Shown here piece after piece: positions 9,190 through 16,725 of a DNA stretch of 22,168 bases. The stretch's first letter is position 1, and every line of letters begins with the position of its first letter. Source of the stretch: a virus. The stretch covers positions 1 to 22,168 of the IMG/VR virus record IMGVR_UViG_3300034198_015797. One strand, 5' to 3'. A model generated the notes under the pieces. The model was not told where the DNA came from, searched no databases, and worked only from the letters and a program-made list of their open reading frames with translations. Both the position numbers and the translations under genes were made by a program.

Positions 9190-9525
9190 TTACTTTATTT
9201 TAGCTAAATCTGCTATAGTTTGATTATCTGCTAATATTTGTCTTCTTAATCCTGCTATTTCTTCTATTAAAGCTTGAATTGAAGCATCATCTGCTAATTT
9301 GACACCTAAATATTCAGCTGTTTTATTTAAGATATAAGTGTGTGAATTAGTTTCTCCTTCTTTAGGAATTTGATAAAATAATTCATCATATATTTGAAAG
9401 AATTCTTCAACTGTTGTTTGATTTAAAGATGTAGGTGTACTAACAGTAAATGTTTTAAATTCTGTATCTAGTACTTTGTTGTAGTCATTTCCTACAACAT
9501 TATTTTTTGATGTAACTTCAGCCAT
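9190..9525 (-). CDS. Small putative virion protein
   Basis: A 111-residue protein between two large structural genes, with a 5-base gap on one side and a TAATG stop/start overlap on the other, so it is translated with them. The N-terminal half is Asn/Thr-rich. The middle (about 45-75) is mixed, with EEFFQIYDELFYQIP. The C-terminal 30 residues (QALIEEIAGLRRQILADNQT) form a clear amphipathic, probably coiled-coil helix. No known domain is recognised. Location suggests a baseplate or fibre adaptor, possibly oligomerising through its C-terminal helix. Function is inferred from position only. Confidence 0.5.
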   Translation of the reverse strand: MAEVTSKNNVVGNDYNKVLDTEFKTFTVSTPTSLNQTTVEEFFQIYDELFYQIPKEGETNSHTYILNKTAEYLGVKLADDASIQALIEEIAGLRRQILADNQTIADLAKIK

Positions 9526-10613
9526 TATCTAATTACTTTAAAATAATAATTATCGTCTAATACTAATGTACTTCCACTTATTATGGTTTTAATTAATACC
9601 TTATAATAACGTTCTGGTTGTAGACCATTCATATAAACATCAAAATAGTTCCCATTAGAATCAGCACTTATTTTAGTATAAGTAGTATCATAATCTATTA
9701 TTATTTCTTCACTATCTAAATCCATTATTGACCAATATGAAGATGTAGGTAATAGTTTATTATTCAAATATACTGAAGATGTTTGGAAACTCCTAGCAGG
9801 ATATTTGTCTCTTACATTTACTCGGAAACGTTGAACTGAATCTTGTTGGTATTCGTTTTTATTATTGCCTAAAGTAGCTACTATTTTATCAGATGTTACT
9901 GTAGTTAAAGAACCAGTACTGTAAATAAAATCATTCCATCTTATTTCTAAGCATGGAGGATATATAGTATGAGTATTTCCTGAGAAATATTTTGTTTCAA
10001 AGTATGAACTTGTAGTGAATTCTAAAGAATTAGCATGTTTTATAATAAGTCCATTATTAGATAATGAACCGTTAGACCATGATACTACAGTATTTGTTAC
10101 ATCTAGTCCTATATCTTTAGAAGTAGCAAATGTAAATGATTGTGTTGATTGTAAATTATAGTACCAAGTACCACCACCTATACTTGAAATAGCAAAAGAT
10201 GCAGTTACGTTTGTTGCAAAGCTACCTGTTCCCCAAGCACTACCACTTAACCCTGTTCTCCATCTCCAACTTACACCATCAGTAGTTTCAGGTACATTGG
10301 CTGTTCTACCAGTACCCATATTCCAACTTGATGATATTGGATAACAATATAATGTATAATTCAATGGAATCTCACTAGCATTAGCTAAATATGCTTTTAA
10401 ATATACATTATAATTAGCATTTGATACTTTATTTGTTATTACATCTTGTATTTCAGATGTAGGAAATTGTAATAAAGCACGTGATACTTCAGGGGTGCTA
10501 TTAATAGAGTTATATAGACTAATGTCTAATATTTCATCTAATCCCGTATTTTTATTGGGATAGAATGAAAATAGGGTGGCAGTCTGTTCAGGAAATATTT
10601 TATATACAGCCAT
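9525..10613 (-). CDS. DNRLRE-like beta-sandwich structural protein
   Basis: A 362-residue protein. Its N-terminal half (about 1-215) follows the pattern of DNRLRE-type beta-sandwiches: an opening strand with ATLFSFYPNKNTGLDEILDI, then VSRALLQFPTSEI, later helix-poor strands with WRWRTG and a repeated pattern of hydrophobic strands. The C-terminal half (about 230-362) contains RFRVNVRDKYPARSFQ and a final strand pair ending KVIR. DNRLRE domains occur in secreted and virion-surface proteins and probably bind carbohydrate or give structural stability. It is the first gene after the endolysin terminator and carries a candidate promoter motif 17 bases upstream, so it probably heads the transcript with the 111- and 1431-residue proteins. 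Match to the family is by eye. Confidence 0.5.
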   Translation of the reverse strand: MAVYKIFPEQTATLFSFYPNKNTGLDEILDISLYNSINSTPEVSRALLQFPTSEIQDVITNKVSNANYNVYLKAYLANASEIPLNYTLYCYPISSSWNMGTGRTANVPETTDGVSWRWRTGLSGSAWGTGSFATNVTASFAISSIGGGTWYYNLQSTQSFTFATSKDIGLDVTNTVVSWSNGSLSNNGLIIKHANSLEFTTSSYFETKYFSGNTHTIYPPCLEIRWNDFIYSTGSLTTVTSDKIVATLGNNKNEYQQDSVQRFRVNVRDKYPARSFQTSSVYLNNKLLPTSSYWSIMDLDSEEIIIDYDTTYTKISADSNGNYFDVYMNGLQPERYYKVLIKTIISGSTLVLDDNYYFKVIR

Positions 10614-10630
10614 AATATGTAGTTACTATG

Positions 10631-10640
10631 TATAAATATA
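10631..10640 (-). promoter_or_regulatory. Candidate late promoter motif (copy 3)
   Basis: The minus strand reads TATATTTATA, 17 bases before the ATG at 10613 and immediately after the hairpin that follows the endolysin gene. Terminator followed by this motif is the expected order at a boundary between two transcripts, which strengthens the promoter reading of the whole set. Confidence 0.5.
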
Positions 10641-10642
10641 GA

Positions 10643-10667
10643 AAGCCTCATTTTTTATATGAGGCTT
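10643..10667 (-). terminator. Hairpin terminator after the endolysin gene
   Basis: A 9-bp perfect stem, AAGCCTCAT paired with ATGAGGCTT, encloses a 7-base loop in the 75-base gap between the endolysin stop (10689) and the next start (10613). On the minus strand the stem is followed by TTTCTATATT, a short, imperfect T tract. It is the clearest GC-containing hairpin I found in any gap. It probably ends the baseplate-endolysin transcript, perhaps incompletely. Confidence 0.65.
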
Positions 10668-10688
10668 CAATACATTATGAATTTAAAA

Positions 10689-11288
10689 TTAAGCTAATAA
10701 TTTATAATACTCATTAAAGTGTTTTAAACGGTCAGGTAAACCTATTGTTCCACCATTAACACGTTTTGTAACAGATGTTACAACTGCTTCTGTAGCACCA
10801 CCATCGGCTATTTTATGTAGTCCATTTTTATGGAAAAACCATGCAGCAGATGCTAATGGGTATTTTGTAGCTACAAGATCTGGGTTGGCTGTTAGATCTT
10901 CATTGATGGCTTTACCAAATGCGACGTAGTTATCTTTACCTGTTAATTGGATATATCCACGTCCGCGGAATTTATATCCATCTCCTGTTGCTTCAGGGCC
11001 ATTACCCATTCTACCACCATAAACTAGATTAGCTATTTTTTCTGGTTTACGCTCATAAAGTAATGCTTTTTCATCTGTTGGGAAATATTTTCCAAAGATG
11101 CCACGTAAACCTTTAGCACCATAGTTTAGGTTTTCATTTACTGCTTTGAATCCACCAGATTCATGTCCTGCTTGTGCTAGGAAGTGTGCTAAGCGAAGTG
11201 AGGTGTTTAGTTCAAATTTTGTGATTGTGTCCGGTAACATTTCGATAACCGAATCAGGAATGTGTCCTTTTAGTTTGTTGATGTCCAT
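10689..11288 (-). CDS. GH19 endolysin (chitinase-like muramidase)
   Basis: A 199-residue glycoside hydrolase family 19 enzyme; in phages these cut peptidoglycan glycan chains. The catalytic region begins AHFLAQAGHESGGF with the acid Glu43, followed by NENLNYGAKGL (Glu52 is the likely second glutamate). The family signature FRGRGYIQLTGKDNY is at about 107-121, and a C-terminal helix bundle completes the fold. There is no signal peptide and no added wall-binding domain, so it needs a holin or entry with the tail. It is the last gene of the baseplate operon, closed by a hairpin. A link to virion entry is inferred because the spike protein upstream shows no lysozyme domain. Family assignment is firm. 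Confidence 0.9.
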   Translation of the reverse strand: MDINKLKGHIPDSVIEMLPDTITKFELNTSLRLAHFLAQAGHESGGFKAVNENLNYGAKGLRGIFGKYFPTDEKALLYERKPEKIANLVYGGRMGNGPEATGDGYKFRGRGYIQLTGKDNYVAFGKAINEDLTANPDLVATKYPLASAAWFFHKNGLHKIADGGATEAVVTSVTKRVNGGTIGLPDRLKHFNEYYKLLA

Positions 11289-11304
11289 AGTTTTAGTTTA
11301 TTAA

Positions 11305-12006
11305 TTAATTACTACAAAACCTGGCACCAATGTGCTTTTTTCTACAATAAATATTATTTTTTACATATCCGCCTTTATCTTCTATCATTTTTTTGATTTG
11401 TTCTTTAGTATATTTTTTAGATATTGGAGTATTTTGTAAATTTAAAGTTCCATTAACTTTTAAATTATCAGGTAAGGAAGTTATAGGGGTGTTATTTAAA
11501 TTTAAAATTCCATCAACTTTTAAGTTATCAGGTAAAGATGTTATTTTAGTACCATATAAAATTAAATCTCTACCAACTTTTAAATTATTAGGTAAGGAAG
11601 TTATAGGAGTCTTGCCTAAATTTAAAATTCCATCAACTTGTAAGTTATCAGGCAAAGATGTTATTTTAGTATCCCATAAATCTAAATCTCTACCAACTTT
11701 TAAATTATCAGGTAAGGAAGTTATAGGGGTGTTATTTAAATATAAATCTCTACCAACTTTTAAGTTATTAGGTAAGGAAGTTATAGGAGTATTGCTTAAA
11801 TCTAAAGTTCCATTAATTTGTAAGTTATTAGGTAAGGAAGTTATAGGAGCTCCGCCTAAATCTAAATCACCTTTAGATCCATCTTTTATATATTGCTGGA
11901 TCTTTTTTTGTATAGATATAAGATAATTTTTTTGACGTTCTTCTTTAGAACGTCTTGGAATAAGGATCTTATTTTCTTCTTTTAGTATGTCTATTAGTTT
12001 TATCAT
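11305..12006 (-). CDS. Leucine-rich repeat protein with 20-residue repeats
   Basis: A 233-residue protein. Residues 1-46 are a helical, basic leader starting MIKLIDILKEEN. Residues 47-186 are seven 20-residue repeats with consensus xLxLxxTxITSLPxNLxVxG and an eighth partial copy. The C-terminus (TKEQIKKMIEDKGG and two cysteines at 223 and 231) is helical. The 20-residue repeat length and the LP signature resemble the short bacterial LRRs of secreted effectors such as YopM and IpaH, which bind host proteins. The leader ends in L-K-E, resembling a T4 capsid-targeting peptide cut after (L/I)-x-E. The gene abuts the WCTTY protein gene with no gap and precedes the endolysin. No catalytic domain is visible; function is unknown. 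Confidence 0.75.
   Translation of the reverse strand: MIKLIDILKEENKILIPRRSKEERQKNYLISIQKKIQQYIKDGSKGDLDLGGAPITSLPNNLQINGTLDLSNTPITSLPNNLKVGRDLYLNNTPITSLPDNLKVGRDLDLWDTKITSLPDNLQVDGILNLGKTPITSLPNNLKVGRDLILYGTKITSLPDNLKVDGILNLNNTPITSLPDNLKVNGTLNLQNTPISKKYTKEQIKKMIEDKGGYVKNNIYCRKKHIGARFCSN
11449..11868 (-). repeat. Seven 60-bp tandem repeats encoding LRRs
   Basis: The DNA repeats in register every 60 bases for 420 bases, an exact match to the 20-residue protein repeat. Two subtypes occur, one encoding TPITSLP and one encoding TKITSLP. The pair of units at 11449-11568 is closely matched by the pair at 11569-11688, so a 120-bp duplication seems to have followed the 60-bp one. Similarity is high at the DNA level, implying recent expansion or ongoing recombination. 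It is coding and direct, so it is not a CRISPR array. Confidence 0.9.
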
Positions 12007-12753
12007 TTATGATATGCCTATTATTTCTGTAAATTTATCTATAGTTTTTTTATCCATTTGTTTATCTAAACCATCATAACCATCTATTTGACCATTATCT
12101 AATACAGCTAATGCAACTACTTCTAATTGTTTATATCTTTTCTGAAATTCTTGTTTTAGCTGATTAATCATGTCTTGAGACTTTACTCTTATATAATAAA
12201 AAGTTACATTATTTTTATAATAGTAATCATTAAAGTGATCTGGTGCTTTGTATGTAGTGCACCAAGCAGAGTCTTTTCCTCCATCTTTACAATCTCTAAA
12301 TGAGAAGTAAGATAGTCCTAATTTACGAGATGCTTCATGAGTATGTGGTGACATAATCAATAGATCATTATTATCAACTACAGTATCATAGTCTGATTCT
12401 AGATCTTTGACAGATGTTCCTTCTCCTGATTGATTTATTCTATCTACTTCTTTATAAAGTTCATCAAAATTTTTAAACTGATTAATATCTGTTATTTTTG
12501 ATTTTCCTTTTTCAAGAAATACATTGAATTCTTCTATTGTATTTCTCAGATCGTCGAAATCAGGTTTGTCTTTTATAAGGGTTTTTACCATCCAACCAGC
12601 AAACTTTTTTGTTTTAGTTGGATCTGCTGCTATTATTTTTTTTAAATCTTCATCAGATAGCTTTCCTTGCTCAACATATTGTTTTGCCTGCTTTACATTT
12701 TCTAGTATTGTAGGTTTATGTTTTTGTAATATTTTATGCTCTCTTATAAACAT
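12007..12753 (-). CDS. Unknown phage protein with WCTTY motif
   Basis: A 248-residue soluble protein. The N-terminal half (about 1-105) is helical and basic, with ILENVKQAKQYVEQGKLSDE and KKFAGWMVKTLI. A second domain (about 125-248) contains LLIMSPHTHEASRKLG, then DSAWCTTY (Trp164, Cys165) and HFNDYYY (173-179), then a strand YYIRV and a terminal VALAVLDNGQIDGYDG. I recognise the WCT(A/T) followed by F-x-x-Y-Y arrangement from uncharacterised phage proteins, often near LRR genes, but no activity is known to me. The conserved His/Trp/Cys/Tyr could form an active site. It is joined to the LRR gene with no gap. A leader ending in I-L-E (residue 18) could be a capsid-targeting peptide. Confidence 0.65.
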   Translation of the reverse strand: MFIREHKILQKHKPTILENVKQAKQYVEQGKLSDEDLKKIIAADPTKTKKFAGWMVKTLIKDKPDFDDLRNTIEEFNVFLEKGKSKITDINQFKNFDELYKEVDRINQSGEGTSVKDLESDYDTVVDNNDLLIMSPHTHEASRKLGLSYFSFRDCKDGGKDSAWCTTYKAPDHFNDYYYKNNVTFYYIRVKSQDMINQLKQEFQKRYKQLEVVALAVLDNGQIDGYDGLDKQMDKKTIDKFTEIIGIS

Positions 12754-12777
12754 ATGTCTTTATTTTTATTACGTATA

Positions 12778-14592
12778 TTAAATTGTTATAACTCTACCTT
12801 TAATATCATTGTCAGGGAAACGTACTTCAAATATACTAGGATCTAAAGAAGGATATATTATGTTATTTCTTGTAGCACCTGTTATGTCATATCCATATGG
12901 AGAATAGTCTCCTCCTTGTAAGTTATATATTTCAACTTTATGTACTGCTTGTACTTGTTTTAATTGTAATAATGTAGAATATATATCAGCTAATACAATA
13001 GGTTGATTTACTTGCCATTTATCTATTGAGAAGAAATTTTTTAAAGCGTCTATACAGGCATTTAAAGCTTCTCTATTTGATGATTGAGGTGTTGTAGTAA
13101 TATCAAAATTTATTCCTATATTAATATAGAATGCGTTTTTAATATTAATAGCATCTGTTAACATTCTATAATTCCCTAGATAAGTAACTAGGTTTGTTTT
13201 CAATGTTGAAGAGGCTTGTGTTATATTTTTATTAGCATTATATGATAGAACATATAAATCTAAAGCAGAATAATTTATAGTATCATCTGATAGTTTTTGG
13301 TTGGAATTATCTACATATGCTTTAGAGATAGTGCCATAATCGCTAGGCATACTTAATACTCTATTAGTATAGTCGTTTTTAGTTACAACACGATCTTGGG
13401 CTGAGAATGCGCCTAATGTGTTTTGTCTGATTTCTTCAACTGTATCTCCGTCTCTACCGCCTAATGATGGTTGAGCGTTATTGAAACTTAAAGAGTTGAA
13501 TAATGTATCACCTAATGTTGGGTTAGATGAGTAAACAAAATTATTAAAAGTAATATTACTAACCGTAAATCCTTTTTGAGTAATAGTATTAGCGGGTTGA
13601 TTTGAACCTATACCTCCACCTACTAAATAAGTTACTGTTAAAGTAGTATTAGATGGTGCTAAACCATATTCTCTAGCTATATAGACATTTGCCCTGTTAA
13701 AATTAGAATTAAATATGTAAGGTATTTTACCTAATTGAGTATTATCAGGATCAGGTAATATTGTTGAGTCTGATGAGTTAGATGTTCCTGCTCCAAATTG
13801 TAGCTGTAATGTAGTATCATTTATGAATCTACTTACAAAACGTTGAGGTACTTGTTTATACCCTAAAATATAAGGTACAGAACCACTATCCGCACTAGTG
13901 TTTGTTGTTTTATTTTCTATAACACTTTGAGCAAGATAAGGTACTTCATACCATGTATTAGTGCTACTGTCAGTAACATTTAATATTTGTAATATATTAT
14001 CATCTGATATATTAACTGAGGTGAATTTTTCAGGTGAACCAAAAGTATAGGTAGTTGTCTTTATGTTGGCTGATATGGCTTTTATTTGTTTCTTAAGTAG
14101 GAAATAACTTGAATTATAGTATGTTGCTTCTCTATCTAATTCAACAGCAAAATCTACTACATCAGTAGTTATGAAATTTACATTATTTATACTTTTTACA
14201 GATGAATTAGCAGGTATTTTTATAGCATAATCATAATCAGGTACTAAAACACTACCCGAAGTTTTATTAGGTACTAATTGATATACGTCTAATAATGTAG
14301 ATGATGCATATGACATTTTAGGTCGATAACCTAGACTATATGCTATATTTACTAAATTATTTTTTTCTTTAGCGTAATTTAATAGATTTTCTTGAAATTG
14401 AGTATCTAAATAGAAAGACAAATTATCACCAATATACGATGCCATTTCAATAAACATCAAACCTATTGATGTTTCTGAATAGTCATTGTATGATGTGGGG
14501 AAATAAGTTTTGGCATAGTCCTGTAATGTGCCTTTAAAGTCATCAAAGGATTTATTTAAATAAGATATATTATTTGTATTATTCGTAGCCAT
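12778..14592 (-). CDS. Baseplate wedge protein, T4 gp6 / P2 gpJ family
   Basis: A 604-residue member of the baseplate_J family, which forms the ring of the inner baseplate in contractile tails. The hallmark is at about 372-425: GGRDGDTVEEIRQNTLGAF, then RVVTKNDYTNRVLSMP and a glycine before a strand (DYGTISKAYV). The N-terminal region (SFDDFKGTLQDYAKTYFP, then ETSIGLMFIEMASYIGDNL) is typical of T4-type gp6 rather than short P2 gpJ. T4 gp6 is about 660 residues, so the length fits. The gene overlaps the gp25-like gene by one base (TAATG), reproducing the standard W-J (gp25-gp6) pairing. Confident call. Confidence 0.88.
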   Translation of the reverse strand: MATNNTNNISYLNKSFDDFKGTLQDYAKTYFPTSYNDYSETSIGLMFIEMASYIGDNLSFYLDTQFQENLLNYAKEKNNLVNIAYSLGYRPKMSYASSTLLDVYQLVPNKTSGSVLVPDYDYAIKIPANSSVKSINNVNFITTDVVDFAVELDREATYYNSSYFLLKKQIKAISANIKTTTYTFGSPEKFTSVNISDDNILQILNVTDSSTNTWYEVPYLAQSVIENKTTNTSADSGSVPYILGYKQVPQRFVSRFINDTTLQLQFGAGTSNSSDSTILPDPDNTQLGKIPYIFNSNFNRANVYIAREYGLAPSNTTLTVTYLVGGGIGSNQPANTITQKGFTVSNITFNNFVYSSNPTLGDTLFNSLSFNNAQPSLGGRDGDTVEEIRQNTLGAFSAQDRVVTKNDYTNRVLSMPSDYGTISKAYVDNSNQKLSDDTINYSALDLYVLSYNANKNITQASSTLKTNLVTYLGNYRMLTDAINIKNAFYINIGINFDITTTPQSSNREALNACIDALKNFFSIDKWQVNQPIVLADIYSTLLQLKQVQAVHKVEIYNLQGGDYSPYGYDITGATRNNIIYPSLDPSIFEVRFPDNDIKGRVITI

Positions 14593-15002
14593 TATTCAAA
14601 GTTAATAGTTATAGTGTCTTTTTCGTTAGATATTTTAATGCGATATACAAGATTTACAGTCAATGCGTTTTTATCATATGTTGGTATAACTTCTAGTTTT
14701 TCAACTACAACCTCAGGGATATAAGCATTTATAGTATCTGCTATTTCATTTGTTAGATCAGTGTATGTTTCTTCAACCATTTGATTAAATAGTTGTTTTC
14801 TTATGTCTGTACCGAAGTTAGGATTAAATACTCTTTCACCTTTATTAGTAAGTAAAAGATTAATTAGGTTATACTTTATTTGTGTCTTAAAATCATAAGT
14901 ACTTGTAAATGCTGATGGAGCACTAAAAGGTATCGCTATTCCTATAGCGATATTCTTATTTAGATTAATAGGGTTAGTTTGTACTGTTTGATTTAAAGGC
15001 AT
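14592..15002 (-). CDS. Baseplate wedge protein, T4 gp25 / P2 gpW family
   Basis: A 136-residue gp25-like protein that sits at the wedge core and helps start sheath assembly. The signature is NKGERVFNPNFGTDIRKQLF at about 53-72, with the family GER (55-57), Pro61 and Phe-Gly 63-64. An amphipathic helix DLTNEIADTINAYIPEVVV follows, then two terminal strands. Length is normal (T4 gp25 has 132 residues). It is directly followed by gp6 with a one-base overlap, the conserved order in contractile injection machines. Confidence 0.88.
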   Translation of the reverse strand: MPLNQTVQTNPINLNKNIAIGIAIPFSAPSAFTSTYDFKTQIKYNLINLLLTNKGERVFNPNFGTDIRKQLFNQMVEETYTDLTNEIADTINAYIPEVVVEKLEVIPTYDKNALTVNLVYRIKISNEKDTITINFE

Positions 15003-15006
15003 AATA

Positions 15007-15357
15007 TTATGTATCTAGGTTCCTTAATCCAGCTAAATCTTGAGCACTCATGTTATTAGCAGCGTCTGCTATGAAATTTAAATAAGGATTCTTATTATTT
15101 TCAGCAGGTTGAATATCTAGATGGTTATATTGAGTTTGTTGTGGTTGTTCAAAACCAAAGGTCATTCCCATTTTAGCTCGTAATGAATTACGCACATCCG
15201 ATGGTAACCCACCAGCCATTACATCATTGCTAGAAAAATTGAATGTTTTAGCTTCTTGTATGGGTTGTGGTTTACTGTCGAAAATAGCATGTAACTCTTC
15301 ACGAACAGCTTCGGCTACTGCTTCTTTTATTAGTTGTTTAAATGCATTTACTTTCAT
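15007..15357 (-). CDS. Small helical virion-associated protein with possible capsid-targeting leader
   Basis: A 116-residue protein. It opens with an amphipathic helix NAFKQLIKEAVAEAVREEL (4-22), in which LIKE-A at 9-13 matches the (L/I)-x-E cleavage rule of T4-type prohead proteases. The rest is low-complexity, Gln/Asn/Pro-rich and probably mostly disordered, ending in a short helix. No family is recognised with certainty. Its position, 4 bases before gp25 and 13 bases after the 450-residue protein, puts it in the baseplate operon. It could be an assembly factor, a minor baseplate part or a packaged protein. A candidate promoter motif lies only 2 bases upstream of the ATG. Confidence 0.5.
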   Translation of the reverse strand: MKVNAFKQLIKEAVAEAVREELHAIFDSKPQPIQEAKTFNFSSNDVMAGGLPSDVRNSLRAKMGMTFGFEQPQQTQYNHLDIQPAENNKNPYLNFIADAANNMSAQDLAGLRNLDT

Positions 15358-15359
15358 AT

Positions 15360-15371
15360 TAATAAATATTT
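15360..15371 (-). promoter_or_regulatory. Candidate late promoter motif (copy 4)
   Basis: The minus strand reads AAATATTTATTA in the 13-base gap, 2 bases before the ATG at 15357. If it is a -10 box, transcription would begin inside the start codon region, so this copy argues for a leaderless message, another role for the motif, or chance. Confidence 0.3.
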
Positions 15372-16723
15372 TAAGCTTTTAAATTTTGTGTATCTATTAT
15401 GTATTTTAGTTGATCTATTAGTACTTGTGTGTCTGTTGTAAAAGATAAATCGGTTTTTAATACTTCTACGCCATTAGTATCAATAGCGGCAGCGTAATGT
15501 CGTTTATAACCACCTACCGTTGGTGCACCAGGTGTGTCTTCTTCACGTATAGCAAATTTAAATCCTTTATAATCACTACTATCAGGTAATGTTCCTAGAG
15601 GAGCTATATTGCCTAATGTGTTACTCAATTGTCCATTTCCTGTACTTATATTGTTAACTCCATTAGTTCCACCATCTCCACCTGTTTTTAGAATATTGTT
15701 AGATGTTTTACCTTCTATTCTATCTTCAATATCTTTAATACGCGATTTTATTTCTTCCAAATCGCTAATAGCTTTATCTAATTCACTCGACATTATAGCA
15801 AGAACAGCTTGTATAGCATTAATTATTAATGTTACTTTGCTTATTATTTTAGTAGGTACTATTATAACACCAGGAGGTGCAGGTGTTGGTATAACAGATA
15901 GTGCTAGAGTAGCTACAGATACTATTATATTAAATATCAAAAGAAAAGTATTTAAAGTATCTATTTGAGTTTTAATACGTTCTATTGATTGTTTTATTGA
16001 ATCTATTTCATTTAGTAGAGCATTCTTTTTATTTACTACTACTTGAATACTTTGAGGTGTAGGAGCGATATTAACTTGATCAATTTCATCATTTAGAATA
16101 TCTATCTTATTATTTAAACTATCTATTTGTGTGATAGTTTTTATTAACTGTTGTGTTAATAATTCTACTAATATAGGTACCATCAATAAAGCACCATTTT
16201 TTGCTAATGATTTTAGTCTTTTTAATTGTGCTTTTTTCTGATCAGATGCTGATTTATTTTTTAGTTTTTGGGATTTGGTTTTTTGTTTTTTATCTGTTTT
16301 TTTCTGTTCAGTTTCAGGATCTACAGTATTAAGTAGCTGAGTATAGTATGTTTGGCTATTCTCATTATCTAATATGTTATTAGTATGTAGATTATCTAGA
16401 GATTGAAGAGATACTATATATTCATTATTGTCTATTATTCCTGTTAATTTTTTTAATTCTAAAGACAATTTATCTCTATTATAATATAAATCTATTAATG
16501 GGCGATCAATATTTTGTAATCTTGTTATTTCTGATTTATATTTGGTTTTTCCTTCAGGTAGTCTGCTTATTTCATCTTCGGCTTTTTTATTTTTATCTTC
16601 AAGTTTAGATATAGTATTATCTATACCATCTATTTCACTTTTTATTTTGTTAATTGTAGCAAGGACATCAGCTGCTTTATCAACAGCTTCTTGTGTTTGT
16701 GTTATATATTGATCCGTTGCCAT
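15371..16723 (-). CDS. Coiled-coil protein with hydrophobic segments, possible tape measure or hub-associated protein
   Basis: A 450-residue protein. Residues 1-125 and 190-255 are strong heptad-like coiled coils (KIKSEIDGIDNTISKLEDK and IDSLNNKIDILNDEIDQV). A Lys/Gln-rich linker runs about 140-170. Hydrophobic segments lie at about 176-193, 258-277 and 284-311, the last two split by PTPAPPG, and another coiled coil follows. The C-terminal 65 residues form a separate domain with GFKFAIREE and HYAAAIDTNGVEVLK. Coiled coils plus hydrophobic segments are typical of tape-measure proteins, which can form channels during DNA entry, but 450 residues is short (T4 gp29 is 590) and the place between spike and gp25 fits a hub component too. 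Function unresolved. Confidence 0.5.
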   Translation of the reverse strand: MATDQYITQTQEAVDKAADVLATINKIKSEIDGIDNTISKLEDKNKKAEDEISRLPEGKTKYKSEITRLQNIDRPLIDLYYNRDKLSLELKKLTGIIDNNEYIVSLQSLDNLHTNNILDNENSQTYYTQLLNTVDPETEQKKTDKKQKTKSQKLKNKSASDQKKAQLKRLKSLAKNGALLMVPILVELLTQQLIKTITQIDSLNNKIDILNDEIDQVNIAPTPQSIQVVVNKKNALLNEIDSIKQSIERIKTQIDTLNTFLLIFNIIVSVATLALSVIPTPAPPGVIIVPTKIISKVTLIINAIQAVLAIMSSELDKAISDLEEIKSRIKDIEDRIEGKTSNNILKTGGDGGTNGVNNISTGNGQLSNTLGNIAPLGTLPDSSDYKGFKFAIREEDTPGAPTVGGYKRHYAAAIDTNGVEVLKTDLSFTTDTQVLIDQLKYIIDTQNLKA

Positions 16724-16725
16724 AG

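Noticed and set aside
11449-11868. Regular 60-bp repeats that could be taken for a CRISPR-like array
   Set aside because: The repeats have no unique spacers, are in frame with a 233-residue ORF and encode a consistent LRR pattern.
11393-11926. Open plus-strand frame of 177 codons across the LRR repeats
   Set aside because: It is the antisense shadow of the in-frame repeats; the repeats keep any frame without stops open, and the LRR consensus is meaningful only on the minus strand.
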